A DNA stretch of 64,000 nt from Acidobacteriaceae bacterium (GTDB lineage Bacteria > Acidobacteriota > Terriglobia > Terriglobales > Acidobacteriaceae). The notes below the pieces were generated by a model that made no database searches, was not told the origin of the DNA, and saw only the letters and a program-made list of their open reading frames with translations. The stretch is from contig JASHPJ010000087.1 in the NCBI GenBank assembly GCA_030038195.1, positions 31,857-95,856 of the forward strand. The letters are read 5' to 3'. Shown one piece after another: positions 8,605 to 16,990 of the stretch (position 1 is the first letter of the stretch; each line of letters begins with the position of its first letter). Made by a program: the position numbers and the translations under genes.

Positions 8605-9456
8605 CTACCGTATCAGATGGAACGTGCGGCTCCAGCGCGTGTCCGTGAAGAAATGCAGGGCCACGTGCACCATCCAGGCTACGCGGTTGCCGACCCCGGT
8701 CTCGTCGTACACCGACTCGGGCGTCTTGAACGACCAGTAGTTGAACAGCGGGCGCCCTACGACGTTAGCTCTGGGAACGAATCCCCAGAAGCGCGAGTCG
8801 AGGCTGTCGTGGCGATTGTCGCCCATCATGAAATACATGCCGGGGGGGACGACAAGATCGCCATTGACGACGTGGTTGGGAAAGTCGACGGCCCAGCTCT
8901 CGGTGGCGCCGCCCGGCTGCGGCCACGGCGGAACGGAGGGAAACTCGTCGAGGAACTCGGAATAATTCTGCGGGGTGGTAGGCTGCGCGTGCGGCTGGGC
9001 CTGCGCCACTCCGTTGACGATCACGATGCCGTTGCGCAGGTGGATATGGTCGCCGGGAACGCCGATGAGGCGCTTGACCAGGAAGAGATACTGCGGCTTG
9101 CCGTCGGCGTCGGGCTCAGGCTCCGGGGAGGGCTTGATGAAGACCACGATATCGCCGCGGCGCGGCTCGCGGTAGTGGACCAGCGGCATCCACCTGCTGG
9201 GGGGCGCGAGCGTGATGCGGTCCACGACGAGGTGATCGCCCACCAGCAGCGTCTTTTCCATGGAGCCCGAGGGGATGAGGAAGTTCTGCGCGAGGAAGGT
9301 GAGGATGAACAGACCGACGACAAGCACTCCGCAGATGCTGGCGACTGCTTCAAAAGGAGTCTCTTCCACTTTTTCTCGGGCGGGAGCCGGTTCAGGCTTT
9401 GCCTCAGGCGGTTCCTGGACGGCCAGCGATTTTTTCTTGGTCATGCTGTCGCTCAT
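8605..9456 (-). CDS. lepB: Signal peptidase I, copy 1
   Basis: 283 residues. Cytosolic Lys/Pro/Glu-rich N-terminus, one membrane helix (about 38-62), then the S26 catalytic core: Ser in IPSGSMEKTLLVGD and Lys in FLVKRLIGVPGD, followed by the MGDNRHDSLDSRFWGFVP box. It cleaves signal peptides of exported proteins at the periplasmic membrane face. The segment after the catalytic Lys is long and proline-rich. Upstream, a repeat-containing 240-bp gap separates it from the second copy; downstream it runs into the asmA-like gene. Confidence 0.95.
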   Translation of the reverse strand: MSDSMTKKKSLAVQEPPEAKPEPAPAREKVEETPFEAVASICGVLVVGLFILTFLAQNFLIPSGSMEKTLLVGDHLVVDRITLAPPSRWMPLVHYREPRRGDIVVFIKPSPEPEPDADGKPQYLFLVKRLIGVPGDHIHLRNGIVIVNGVAQAQPHAQPTTPQNYSEFLDEFPSVPPWPQPGGATESWAVDFPNHVVNGDLVVPPGMYFMMGDNRHDSLDSRFWGFVPRANVVGRPLFNYWSFKTPESVYDETGVGNRVAWMVHVALHFFTDTRWSRTFHLIR

Positions 9457-9548
9457 TGCAGGGTTTTTACTAATTCAATCCAAATTCAAATTCAAAACTC
9501 GTTGAAAAGACCCCTCCAAGGAATCTCTGATTAAGTCATTGACTCATC

Positions 9549-9607
9549 CTCAGGGGCTAAAACTCCATTCATCTTACGGCACTCAGGGCACGGCTGAAGT
9601 TGTGTCC
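9549..9607. repeat. Degenerate palindromic intergenic repeat
   Basis: GGGCACGGCTGAAGTTGTGTCC (9586-9607, written as two halves of one palindrome) is a worn copy of the GGCACGG-CTTCAG-CCGTGCC element seen at 49898-49917 and 28945-28978. The preceding CCTCAGGGGCTAAAACTCC (9549-9567) looks like a second worn palindrome. No gene seen in 9457-9697; a short AATTCAAATTCAAA run lies at about 9473-9500. Confidence 0.5.
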
Positions 9608-9697
9608 TGGCACTTCGTGTTTGCCTCTGCAGCCTCGTTTTTTGACTTAATAATTGCTTTCCGCTCCGCTCTCTCAACTCCCAGGAAGGCTCGCTCT

Positions 9698-10492
9698 TCA
9701 GTGCACGACGCGGAAGATGCGCTTCCAGCGCGCAAAGGCTGCGAGTCTTCCGGAAAGATTGCTATCGTGTCCGAGTCTATCATCCGCAGCTTGTTGCGCG
9801 GCCTGCTGCACATCGGTGCCGGAGGGGCGGCGCAGCGAGAAGTAGATGATCAGCGGCCGGGCGACGATGGCCTGCTGCGGCACAAAGCCCCAGTAGCGCG
9901 AATCGTTGCTGTGGTTGCGATTGTCGCCCAGCACGAAATACTCGCCGGCAGGCACCAGCAGCTCGCCGTTGCGGGTGAGGCTCTGCATCTGGCGCCACCA
10001 GTCGGGGTCGACCTGCGGATCCGAATAAGCCCTGGCCGGGAAGTTGTCGCGGAAGGCATTCGGAGGAGCCGGCTCGAAGGCGGCGTAGGGCTCGTCGAGC
10101 GGCAGTTCGTTGACAAAGACCTTGCCGTCTTCGATGCGCAGCCGGTCGCCGGGAAGGCCGATAACCCGCTTCACGAGCAGCCGCGGGTGGGAATGATGAA
10201 AGACGACAATGTCGCCGCGCCCCACCGGGCGATAAGGCATGATCCAGCGGCCGATGCGCCCGGCCGGCGCGTAAACCTGCTTGTTGAAGAGCAGAAAATC
10301 GCCCACCAGCAGGGTGCGCTCCATGCTTTCTGACGGGATAAGCAGCGGCTGCAGCACAAAGGTGAGCAAAAAGAGCGCGACCACCACCGTGCGCAGCAGC
10401 GAGGCCGCAGCCTCGGGCAGCGTGGGCAGGTGAGGATGGAGCCATGCAAAGCGGCGCGGCGTCTGGACCGGCATGGCGGCGGAGGTGGTCAT
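9698..10492 (-). CDS. lepB: Signal peptidase I, copy 2
   Basis: 264 residues with the same architecture: short N-terminus, membrane helix (about 31-52), catalytic Ser in IPSESMERTLLVGD, catalytic Lys in LLVKRVIGLPGD, and the LGDNRNHSNDSRYWGFVP box. It differs clearly from copy 1, so this is an old paralogue, not a recent duplication. Its start overlaps the rnc stop by 4 bp (ATGA), so it is translationally coupled to RNase III, a gene order known from many bacteria. Confidence 0.95.
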   Translation of the reverse strand: MTTSAAMPVQTPRRFAWLHPHLPTLPEAAASLLRTVVVALFLLTFVLQPLLIPSESMERTLLVGDFLLFNKQVYAPAGRIGRWIMPYRPVGRGDIVVFHHSHPRLLVKRVIGLPGDRLRIEDGKVFVNELPLDEPYAAFEPAPPNAFRDNFPARAYSDPQVDPDWWRQMQSLTRNGELLVPAGEYFVLGDNRNHSNDSRYWGFVPQQAIVARPLIIYFSLRRPSGTDVQQAAQQAADDRLGHDSNLSGRLAAFARWKRIFRVVH

Positions 10493-11340
10493 TGCCTCGT
10501 GTGCTCCTGGCCGTTCGCGCCGGAATCGGCAGCCGTCGCGTCCTCAGCGGCAGTCAGAAGAACAAGCGCGCGGCGCGCGGCGTCCTGCTCGGCGTGCTTC
10601 TTGGTGCTGCCCTGGCCGCAGGCAAGCGGCTTTTCAGGCTCGCCCGGATCGGTCTTGATGCGAACTTCGACGAGAAAGCGTTTGCGGTGATCGGGGCCGC
10701 TCTCGCTCTTGACCTGGTAGACGGGCGTGCCGGCGCGCGTGGCCTGCAGCCGCTCCTGGAGCGCGGATTTGTAGTTGCCGAGCGCGGCTCCGGAGCGCAA
10801 CTCTTCCGCCAGTTGCTCGGCGGCCTCACCCATCACGCGGCTGCGCACAAAAGTGCGCACGGGATCGAGGCCGGCATCGAGAAACAGGGCGCCCATCACT
10901 GCTTCCATCGTATTCGAAAGCACGGTGCTCTTGTTGCGCAGGCCGCTGCGGTCTTCACCGCGGCTCAGACGCAGATACCGGCCCAGGCCGATGGAAACGG
11001 CGATATTGGCCATGTGATTCCGGCTGACGAGCTGTGCGCGGACCCGCGTGAGCTCGCCCTCCTGCCACTCCGGATGCGCGGCAAAAAGCGCCTCGGCCAC
11101 GACCAGGTTGAGGACGGCGTCGCCCAGAAACTCCAGCCGCTCGTTGTCGCCAAGATCGGCGCCGTCTACGCCGTTCTCATGGGCAAGCTGGTTGGCCAGC
11201 GAACGGTGGGTGAGCGCGTTCACCAGGAGCTGCGGGTTGAGGAACCGGTGTCCCAGCACGGCTTCGAGTTCACTGAGAGTTGCTTCCACGTGCGCCTCGT
11301 CCGCGAAAGGATTTACGGCAGATGGAGGAAAAGCCTGCAA
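10489..11340 (-). CDS. rnc: Ribonuclease III
   Basis: 283 residues. Endonuclease domain with the signature NERLEFLGDAVLNLVVAE and the second acidic motif in STVLSNTMEAVMGALFLDAG, then a double-stranded-RNA-binding domain (about 190-260: YKSALQERLQ to AEQDAARRAL). It processes rRNA precursors and double-stranded mRNA. The C-terminal tail (about 20 residues) is low complexity. The first codon is TTG (11340-11338) with only a weak upstream purine stretch; no ATG is available nearby before the domain begins. Confidence 0.95.
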   Translation of the reverse strand: MQAFPPSAVNPFADEAHVEATLSELEAVLGHRFLNPQLLVNALTHRSLANQLAHENGVDGADLGDNERLEFLGDAVLNLVVAEALFAAHPEWQEGELTRVRAQLVSRNHMANIAVSIGLGRYLRLSRGEDRSGLRNKSTVLSNTMEAVMGALFLDAGLDPVRTFVRSRVMGEAAEQLAEELRSGAALGNYKSALQERLQATRAGTPVYQVKSESGPDHRKRFLVEVRIKTDPGEPEKPLACGQGSTKKHAEQDAARRALVLLTAAEDATAADSGANGQEHTRQ

Positions 11341-11404
11341 CCTGAAGTTCCGTGGTCCCGTTCACGCAGCCTGATGTCCGCTTCTCTCGCTCTCCCAGGG
11401 CAGG

Positions 11405-13192
11405 TCATTGCGGGTTCTGGGTTCCTTCCGGCCCTGCCTTGGCCTGTCCGCCCGCAGGAGGGGCAGGAGGATTGTCGTCGCCGGAGTCGTCGCAGCTTTG
11501 GCCCTTGACGGTATACGGGGCCTTCACGCCGCGCTCCGCCGCCAGGCGCGTGTCCTGCTGGCCGTCGCGCACCGTGAGCGCCTCCTTGTACTCGGCCAGG
11601 GCCTTGTCGCGCGCGCACTCGAGATCGAGCATGCGGCCAAGGTAAATGTGCGACCAGGCGAGCAGACGCTGCTGCTTGCTGGTGGCCAGCGTCTGCTGGA
11701 AGTCGTCAACCGCCTGATCGGGATGGCCAGTCATCAGGTCCACACGCGCCAGGATGAAGTGAGCGCGCGCGCTGTCTGCCACCGATTGCGGCGTGCTGTT
11801 CTGCTGGGCAAGCACCTTCTGCGCCATGGAGCGGGCCTCGGCCACATCGCCGATAGAGAGCTTGGCTTCAGCCAGGTCGAGCCCCTCCAGCTTGCGCGGC
11901 TGGCTGCGCTGCAATACGTCTTCGTCGGCCTCCTTGTCAAAGACCGTCTGGCGGGCGCGGTGCACCTGCTGATCCACGTCCATGCTGTAGACCATCTCGC
12001 CAATGGTGTCTTTCAGGCTGGCCGGATCTTTCTCGAACTGGATCATCTGCTCATAGAAGTACTGGGTGAGCACGAAGCCCTGGCTCATATCGTGCTGCAC
12101 GGTGGCCACGCGCACGGCTTCAGCCTTTTCAAGCGAGACCTGCCGCTCATGCTCGTAGCGCGGCAGCGCGGAACGGTCGGCGGTCGGCGGAATCTTGTAG
12201 ATGGGCACACCGGTATCCATGGTGCGCGCTTCGATGGCCTTGATCAGGCACTCGATGGTCAGCGGCACGGTGTCAGACCGGTAGCGGAAGGCGATGGGAG
12301 CGTCGCGAATCTCCTTGAGGATAGGCTGGGTGCGATCAATGGCGTTGGCGCGGGCCAGCAGCAGCGGATCGATTACGTAGTGCAGATAGGCGTGGCGTAC
12401 ATCGGTCATGCGAATCTTGCCATCTGCCGGCGACACCACCACGATGTAATCCGTTCCGTAGATACGCGCATTCACCATGCCCGGCGACAGCATGGGCTCG
12501 ATGACCACGATGAAACGCCGGCCATCGTAAGTGGACGCGGGCATCTTGAGGTAGAGATTGGTGTCCACAATCATCTGCGACAGCGCATCGTGCACCATGG
12601 CCGCTTCGTCGTCGTAGGTCAGGTGAACCGTCAGCCAGATGCCGTGCAGGTCTACGGCTTCGGCAAAGGCCTTGAGAATGGGCACAATCTCCGCCACCTG
12701 GGTCGCATCGGGCGGCATCTCCGTCAGATCGGCGGTGACTTCCATCTCCGGAGGCGGCGTAAGGTAGAGCGCCAGCGAAACGTACTGCGAGATGTCGCTC
12801 TCCGTACCGGTCATGCGGTGCTGTGCAATGTAAAGGCACAGCGCATCGCGCCTGGCGCGCGCATCCTCGCTTTTGGCCAGCGCCTGGTTGATTTCATCGC
12901 GCACGCGTTTGCGCACCGGGGCGCTCTGCTCCAGGCCCTCGTCGTATCCGCAGGCGTTGAGCGCCGCCGCCATGATGAAGACCGGCTCAGAGCTGATGAG
13001 CGAGATGGTTGGGCCGGCGGGATCGATGAGCGAAGGCGCTTTTTCCTGCGCATAGAGCTGGCCCGGCGAAGAACTGCTGCTAGAGGAGTTGCTGGAAGAC
13101 TGGGCGCTTAGCGGAGCCGCAGCCAGCATCGACAGGACGCACAGAGCCGCTAAGGAAAAGCGCGCCCGAGAGCGGGATGGAAACAACTTCAT
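11405..13192 (-). CDS. Exported TPR-containing protein of unknown function
   Basis: 595 residues: signal peptide (about 1-30), a Ser-rich stretch, a large domain (about 50-390) I do not recognise, and C-terminal tetratricopeptide helices (about 440-560, with ILARVDLMTGHPDQAVDDF and AWSHIYLGRMLDLECARDKA). The segment DVRHAYLHYVIDPLL is gluzincin-like in spacing but lacks an HExxH motif. The last residues are Pro/Gly-rich. Likely periplasmic or membrane-associated; TPRs suggest protein binding. The next gene downstream (rnc) is 64 bp away on the same strand. Confidence 0.7.
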   Translation of the reverse strand: MKLFPSRSRARFSLAALCVLSMLAAAPLSAQSSSNSSSSSSSPGQLYAQEKAPSLIDPAGPTISLISSEPVFIMAAALNACGYDEGLEQSAPVRKRVRDEINQALAKSEDARARRDALCLYIAQHRMTGTESDISQYVSLALYLTPPPEMEVTADLTEMPPDATQVAEIVPILKAFAEAVDLHGIWLTVHLTYDDEAAMVHDALSQMIVDTNLYLKMPASTYDGRRFIVVIEPMLSPGMVNARIYGTDYIVVVSPADGKIRMTDVRHAYLHYVIDPLLLARANAIDRTQPILKEIRDAPIAFRYRSDTVPLTIECLIKAIEARTMDTGVPIYKIPPTADRSALPRYEHERQVSLEKAEAVRVATVQHDMSQGFVLTQYFYEQMIQFEKDPASLKDTIGEMVYSMDVDQQVHRARQTVFDKEADEDVLQRSQPRKLEGLDLAEAKLSIGDVAEARSMAQKVLAQQNSTPQSVADSARAHFILARVDLMTGHPDQAVDDFQQTLATSKQQRLLAWSHIYLGRMLDLECARDKALAEYKEALTVRDGQQDTRLAAERGVKAPYTVKGQSCDDSGDDNPPAPPAGGQAKAGPEGTQNPQ

Positions 13193-13252
13193 GCAATGAC
13201 CCTGTCTGCCAGTCTAGTTAGACGCAACGGCAGGGTCAAACGGGAGATGCAA

Positions 13253-13286
13253 GGGATCAGAGGTCAGGAAATAGGGAATAGGGAGA
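13253..13286. repeat. Heptad degenerate tandem repeat, locus 2
   Basis: Units TCAGAGG, TCAGGAA, ATAGGGA, ATAGGGA in strict 7-bp register. Together with the inverted locus at 13403-13434 it brackets a 115-bp stretch without a gene. Nothing else is seen in 13193-13436. Confidence 0.6.
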
Positions 13287-13402
13287 ACTCATCTTTCACT
13301 GCCTGGTTGAGAAAGAAGAGACAGGCTCGTTGGCGATGCAGGCTTCACCAATTGAACAGATTGCCAGCTCAGACGTGAACTGAAACCTGAGCCCTGTCTT
13401 TT

Positions 13403-13434
13403 CTGACTCCTGACTCCTGATCCCTATTCCCTGT
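13403..13434. repeat. Heptad degenerate tandem repeat, locus 3 (inverted)
   Basis: On the minus strand the units read ACAGGGA, ATAGGGA, TCAGGAG, TCAGGAG. The array ends 2 bp from the anti-sigma stop codon, thus just downstream of that gene. Confidence 0.6.
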
Positions 13435-13436
13435 TT

Positions 13437-14120
13437 TCATCCGCGAACGGCGACGCCGGAGAACGACAGCACGGCAAGGCCGCGGACCGGCTGGCCGAAG
13501 AAGCGGGCCGGCTCAAAGACGCTGAACAGCAACAGGTTTTCGACGCGCGAGCGAGTCACCGGATCGGTGGGACCGGAGACGATGCGGTAGTCGTACACCT
13601 GTCCCTCGTCGTTGATATAGGCCTCGACCACCACCGGAGCGGCGGCGGCGCTGATGTCGTCGCTGTCGGCTCCGCTCGAGAGGTAGAGCAGCCGCGGCGC
13701 GGTGGCCATGCCCAGAGGCTCGTCGGCGCTGGCCTGGGCCGTCTCAGGCTTGGCGAACATGCTCACCATGAGAATCACCGTGCCCAGCAACAGCACGGCG
13801 CTGGCAAAGCCAGCCGCGGCCTGCAGCAGGAATGGACCCACGGTGTTCTTCCAAACCAGCCCCGCAGCCTCAAGGCGGCTGCGGCCCATGCGCGCGCGTT
13901 CCTGGCTCACGGCAACCCGAATCCGGAGCAGCAGATCGGCAGGCTCGGGCACAGAGCCCAGCGATGTGAGCGAAGCCTGGGTGCGGCGAAGCGACTCCCA
14001 CTCGCGGGCGCAGGACGCGCAGTCCTTGAGATGAGCGGCGATCTCCTGCATCTCGTAGCCGTTGAGCCGGCCGTCAAGATACTCGGTAAATCCTGCTTGC
14101 ACAGCACTGCAGTCGTTCAT
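13437..14120 (-). CDS. Transmembrane anti-sigma factor with TonB-C-like outer domain
   Basis: 227 residues. N-terminal zinc-finger anti-sigma domain (zf-HC2, His-x3-Cys-x2-Cys in AAHLKDCASC), one membrane helix (about 100-128), then a region outside the membrane whose C-terminal 70 residues resemble a TonB C-terminal fold (VVVEAYINDEGQVYDYRIV ... FEPARFFGQPVRGLAVLSF). It presumably holds the ECF sigma factor at the membrane until an envelope signal is sensed. The start at 14120 overlaps the sigma stop (ATGA) and has GAGGAGG 4-5 nt upstream; the longer ORF start is not needed. Confidence 0.85.
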   Translation of the reverse strand: MNDCSAVQAGFTEYLDGRLNGYEMQEIAAHLKDCASCAREWESLRRTQASLTSLGSVPEPADLLLRIRVAVSQERARMGRSRLEAAGLVWKNTVGPFLLQAAAGFASAVLLLGTVILMVSMFAKPETAQASADEPLGMATAPRLLYLSSGADSDDISAAAAPVVVEAYINDEGQVYDYRIVSGPTDPVTRSRVENLLLFSVFEPARFFGQPVRGLAVLSFSGVAVRG

Positions 14121-14791
14121 CGCGCCTCCTCTCCCAAAGGTAGCCCGCAAGCTGCCGCGGCGGCGGGGTGCGCGCCGCGATCCGGTGAGCCAAGCAGGAC
14201 TTTCAGACACGCCCTGCCGCGCACCAGGCGGGACTTGACCGTTCCCAGATTGACGCCCTGCATCTCGGCCACTTCCTCGTAGACGAAGCCTTCAATATCA
14301 CGCAGGATGAGCGTGGTGCGGTAGGGCTCGGGAACCTGGCCCAGCGCCCACTCCACGCGTTCACGATTCTCCTGGTGCACGGCCGCCTCGTAGGGCGACT
14401 CGGCAGGATCGACCAGCATGTCTTTCAGAAGTACGGGAGTTCCCGACTCCGGGTCGGTCAGCTCCTGCTCGATGGGAATCTCCTGCTGCTTGTGGCGCAT
14501 CCACCAGCGGCGCTGGTTAGAGGCCTCGCGCAGGGCGATGCGATAGATCCAGGTGCGCAGCGAAGATTCACCATGGAAGCCGCCGAGGCCACGGAAGACC
14601 TTGACGAAGACTTCCTGGGTAAGATCGGCCGCGTCACTGCGGTCGCGCACGGTGCGCGCCAGCAGCGAATAGATGGGTTGATGGTAGCGCGCGATCAGCC
14701 ACGCAAAAGCTTCCTCAGAACCCGCCCGCAGCTCTTCTATAAGAGCGGCTTCTTCAGACTGGAGCGTCAGCGCGCTGGCTAGATTGCCCAT
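14117..14791 (-). CDS. ECF RNA polymerase sigma factor
   Basis: About 224 residues. Region 2 (LIARYHQPIYSLLARTVRD, DAADLTQEVFVKVFRGL, SSLRTWIYRIALREASNQRR) and region 4 (VPEPYRTTLILRDIEGFVYEE-type start with VNLGTVKSRLVRGRACL) are both complete. A linker of about 35 residues separates them. It directs polymerase to stress or envelope promoters and is controlled by the coupled downstream anti-sigma factor. Start 14791 (ATG) fits homology; a TTG at 14809 has a better Shine-Dalgarno (GGGAGG, 8 nt) and would add six residues. Confidence 0.92.
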   Translation of the reverse strand: MGNLASALTLQSEEAALIEELRAGSEEAFAWLIARYHQPIYSLLARTVRDRSDAADLTQEVFVKVFRGLGGFHGESSLRTWIYRIALREASNQRRWWMRHKQQEIPIEQELTDPESGTPVLLKDMLVDPAESPYEAAVHQENRERVEWALGQVPEPYRTTLILRDIEGFVYEEVAEMQGVNLGTVKSRLVRGRACLKVLLGSPDRGAHPAAAAACGLPLGEEAR

Positions 14792-15127
14792 GGTGAGGTC
14801 CGCCTGCAAGTCAGTGTCCTCCCACCTTATCGCAACGCACCCGCCTCTTGCACGCCCTCCCATCCCATGCAACGCGACGGTCGGGGCCGATGCAAACCGG
14901 CCGGCTGCGGCTAACCCCAGCAATTTCAGGGCGCCGCGGGAAATGTACGCCTTACCGGAGCGCGGAAGCAGGTTTTCTCGAAAAACTGCACTCTTCCATT
15001 CGTGCTCACTACTGCCTTAGACACCGGAACGGCGGAAAGGGTTCCCGGAAAGCACGAATGTGGCGTGGATCTTACGGTAAAGATAATCCAGGCAATTGGA
15101 GCCGGCGCCACGCCTGCCGCGGGTATT
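14792..15127. other. Intergenic region upstream of the sigma factor
   Basis: 336 bp without a convincing gene. It should contain the sigma-factor promoter. A near-perfect inverted repeat (14968-14989, GCAGGTTTTC/GAAAAACTGC) is present and could be an operator or a terminator for the oxidoreductase gene that ends at 15128. Confidence 0.4.
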
Positions 15128-16078
15128 TCACGGAGTGAAGACGATGCGGCGGCCTTTTTCGGTGCGGGTCCAGGCGGATTCGACATCGGCGAGCGGGACA
15201 GGCTCGACGGCAACGGTGAGCTTGCCTTGGGCGGCCATGGAAAAGAGCGTGGGGATAGCGGCGAAGATCTCATCAAGCGACGCAGAGCCGAAGCCGCTGC
15301 CGAGGATAGTGAGATCGATGCTGCGCAGCGTGGCGGCGGGTAAAGTGATGGCCGGGCCGGCGCTGGCGCCGACTTCGACCAGCCGCGTGCGATGCGTGGA
15401 GCCGGCCTTGAAGCCTTTGGCGAGGGCTTCGAGCAGCAGCTCGGTGGGACGACCCCAGAGATAGTCGATGATGACGTCGATGCCGGCGGCGGCCTGTGCG
15501 GCGAAGGCTTCGCGGACTGCCTCTTCAGGATCGTTGAGCGCGATGACGGAGTCGATGTCGGCCGCGGAGATGGCGGCGACGTTACGGCCTGCGGCGATGA
15601 CGCGCCTGGCGCCAAGCAGGCGCGCGGTCTGGATGGCGAGCTGACCGGCGACTCCGGTGGCGCCGAGGATGAGCACGGTTTCACCGGCCGTAACGCCGGC
15701 GCGGCTCTTCATGGAGACCCAGGCGGACATGCCGGGGTTGGCGATGGCCGCAGCCTGCACGTCGTCGAGGCCGTCGGGTACGGGAATACACTTCGACTTG
15801 GGCGCGGCGGCGCGTTCGGCCATGGTTCCCCAGGGCTTGCGGACAAAGACGAAGTAGACGTGGCTGCCGTCGGCCAGCGTGCCCACGCCGTCGATGCCAG
15901 GGATGGCGGGCAGCTTGCCGCTGCTGGCGTAGTGTGAGCCACTGGCTAGGCCCTTCACAACCGGGTGCAGGCCGGCGGCACACACCTGGATGAGTTCTTC
16001 GCCGTCCTGTGCCACAGGATCAGGAAACGATTGGTATTGGGGCGGCTCACCCAGAACGTTGACCACGGCTGCCTGCAT
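15128..16078 (-). CDS. Zinc-independent quinone oxidoreductase-like MDR protein
   Basis: 316 residues of the medium-chain dehydrogenase/reductase superfamily. GroES-like N-domain (about 1-120), then a Rossmann NAD(P)-binding domain with VLILGATGVAGQLAIQTARLLGA (about residues 137-160). No Cys/His set for catalytic zinc, so the quinone oxidoreductase/enoyl-reductase branch is favoured. Substrate unknown. The start (ATG 16078) has GAGGAGGAA about 8 nt upstream; the open frame continuing beyond it is only the antisense of the GMC gene. Divergent from the gluconate-dehydrogenase-like operon. Confidence 0.85.
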   Translation of the reverse strand: MQAAVVNVLGEPPQYQSFPDPVAQDGEELIQVCAAGLHPVVKGLASGSHYASSGKLPAIPGIDGVGTLADGSHVYFVFVRKPWGTMAERAAAPKSKCIPVPDGLDDVQAAAIANPGMSAWVSMKSRAGVTAGETVLILGATGVAGQLAIQTARLLGARRVIAAGRNVAAISAADIDSVIALNDPEEAVREAFAAQAAAGIDVIIDYLWGRPTELLLEALAKGFKAGSTHRTRLVEVGASAGPAITLPAATLRSIDLTILGSGFGSASLDEIFAAIPTLFSMAAQGKLTVAVEPVPLADVESAWTRTEKGRRIVFTP

Positions 16079-16228
16079 GGTTCGACTTCCTCCTCGGGTA
16101 CGGCGATGTTTCCAGTTTAGATGTCGCAATGGCGACGGGCGATGCGCGCATTCCGCTGGCCAAGCGCATTGGCAGTAGACGCGGAGAGAGGTCGGCGTGT
16201 AGCGTGGATTCGTTCGTCTGGAGTGGTT

Positions 16229-16945
16229 ATGCTGCGACGTGATTTTGTACGCACTCTTATTTCCTTTTTCGTCGCCGGCAAGGTCGCCCGCGCCCAGCAG
16301 CGGCTGAACGACCCTACGCTGCCGCCGCCCGCGCCGGTGCCATGGACGCTGGGGCTGAATGCGCGGACGCCGGTGCCGGTGACCGCTCTGGCCGATGAGA
16401 TTGCTGCCGCCGATCTGACCTTCTTTACGCCGCTGCAGATGCGCACGCTGACGCGGCTGAGCGACGCGCTGCTGCCTCCGCTGAACGGCAAGCCCGGCGC
16501 GGTAGAGGCGCAGACGCCGATGTTTCTCGACTTTCTGATCGGCAGCTCGGTGGAGGCGCGGCAAAAGGTTTATGCCGGCGGGCTGGACTGGCTGGAAGCG
16601 ACGGCGCAGGCGAAGTACAAGACCGCGTTTGCGCAACTGGACGACGCGCAGGCCGGCGAGCTGCTGAAGCCGTGGCTGCGCACGTGGATGAGCGACCATC
16701 CGCCCACCGAGGCGCACGCGGACTTTATCAACATTGCGCATGACGACATCCGCAGCGCGACGGTGAACTCGAAGGCCTGGAACGACGTGCCGTCTGTCGG
16801 CGCGGAGCCGCACACTGAGGAAGGCATCTACTGGCTGCCGATCGAGCCCGATGTTTACGGTGAGAATCCGTCCTATGCGCACACGCCGCCGCACGTGCTG
16901 GCCATGCCGAAAGCCGGGCAGAAGATGCCGGTGTATCCGCGATAG
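16229..16945 (+). CDS. Gluconate 2-dehydrogenase subunit 3-like protein (Tat-exported)
   Basis: 238 residues. N-terminus MLRRDFVRTLISFFVAGKVARAQ is a twin-arginine signal. The body matches the gluconate 2-dehydrogenase subunit 3 family (FFTPLQMRTLTRLSDALLPP, FLDFLIGSS). This small subunit escorts the GMC flavoprotein, which lacks its own signal, through the Tat system. GGAG 5 nt before ATG 16229 fixes the start. It sits 45 bp upstream of the flavoprotein gene. Confidence 0.85.
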   Translation: MLRRDFVRTLISFFVAGKVARAQQRLNDPTLPPPAPVPWTLGLNARTPVPVTALADEIAAADLTFFTPLQMRTLTRLSDALLPPLNGKPGAVEAQTPMFLDFLIGSSVEARQKVYAGGLDWLEATAQAKYKTAFAQLDDAQAGELLKPWLRTWMSDHPPTEAHADFINIAHDDIRSATVNSKAWNDVPSVGAEPHTEEGIYWLPIEPDVYGENPSYAHTPPHVLAMPKAGQKMPVYPR

Positions 16946-16990
16946 GTTCACGTCAACGCAGGGCAACAGAGTCGGGTCAGAAGTCGAATC

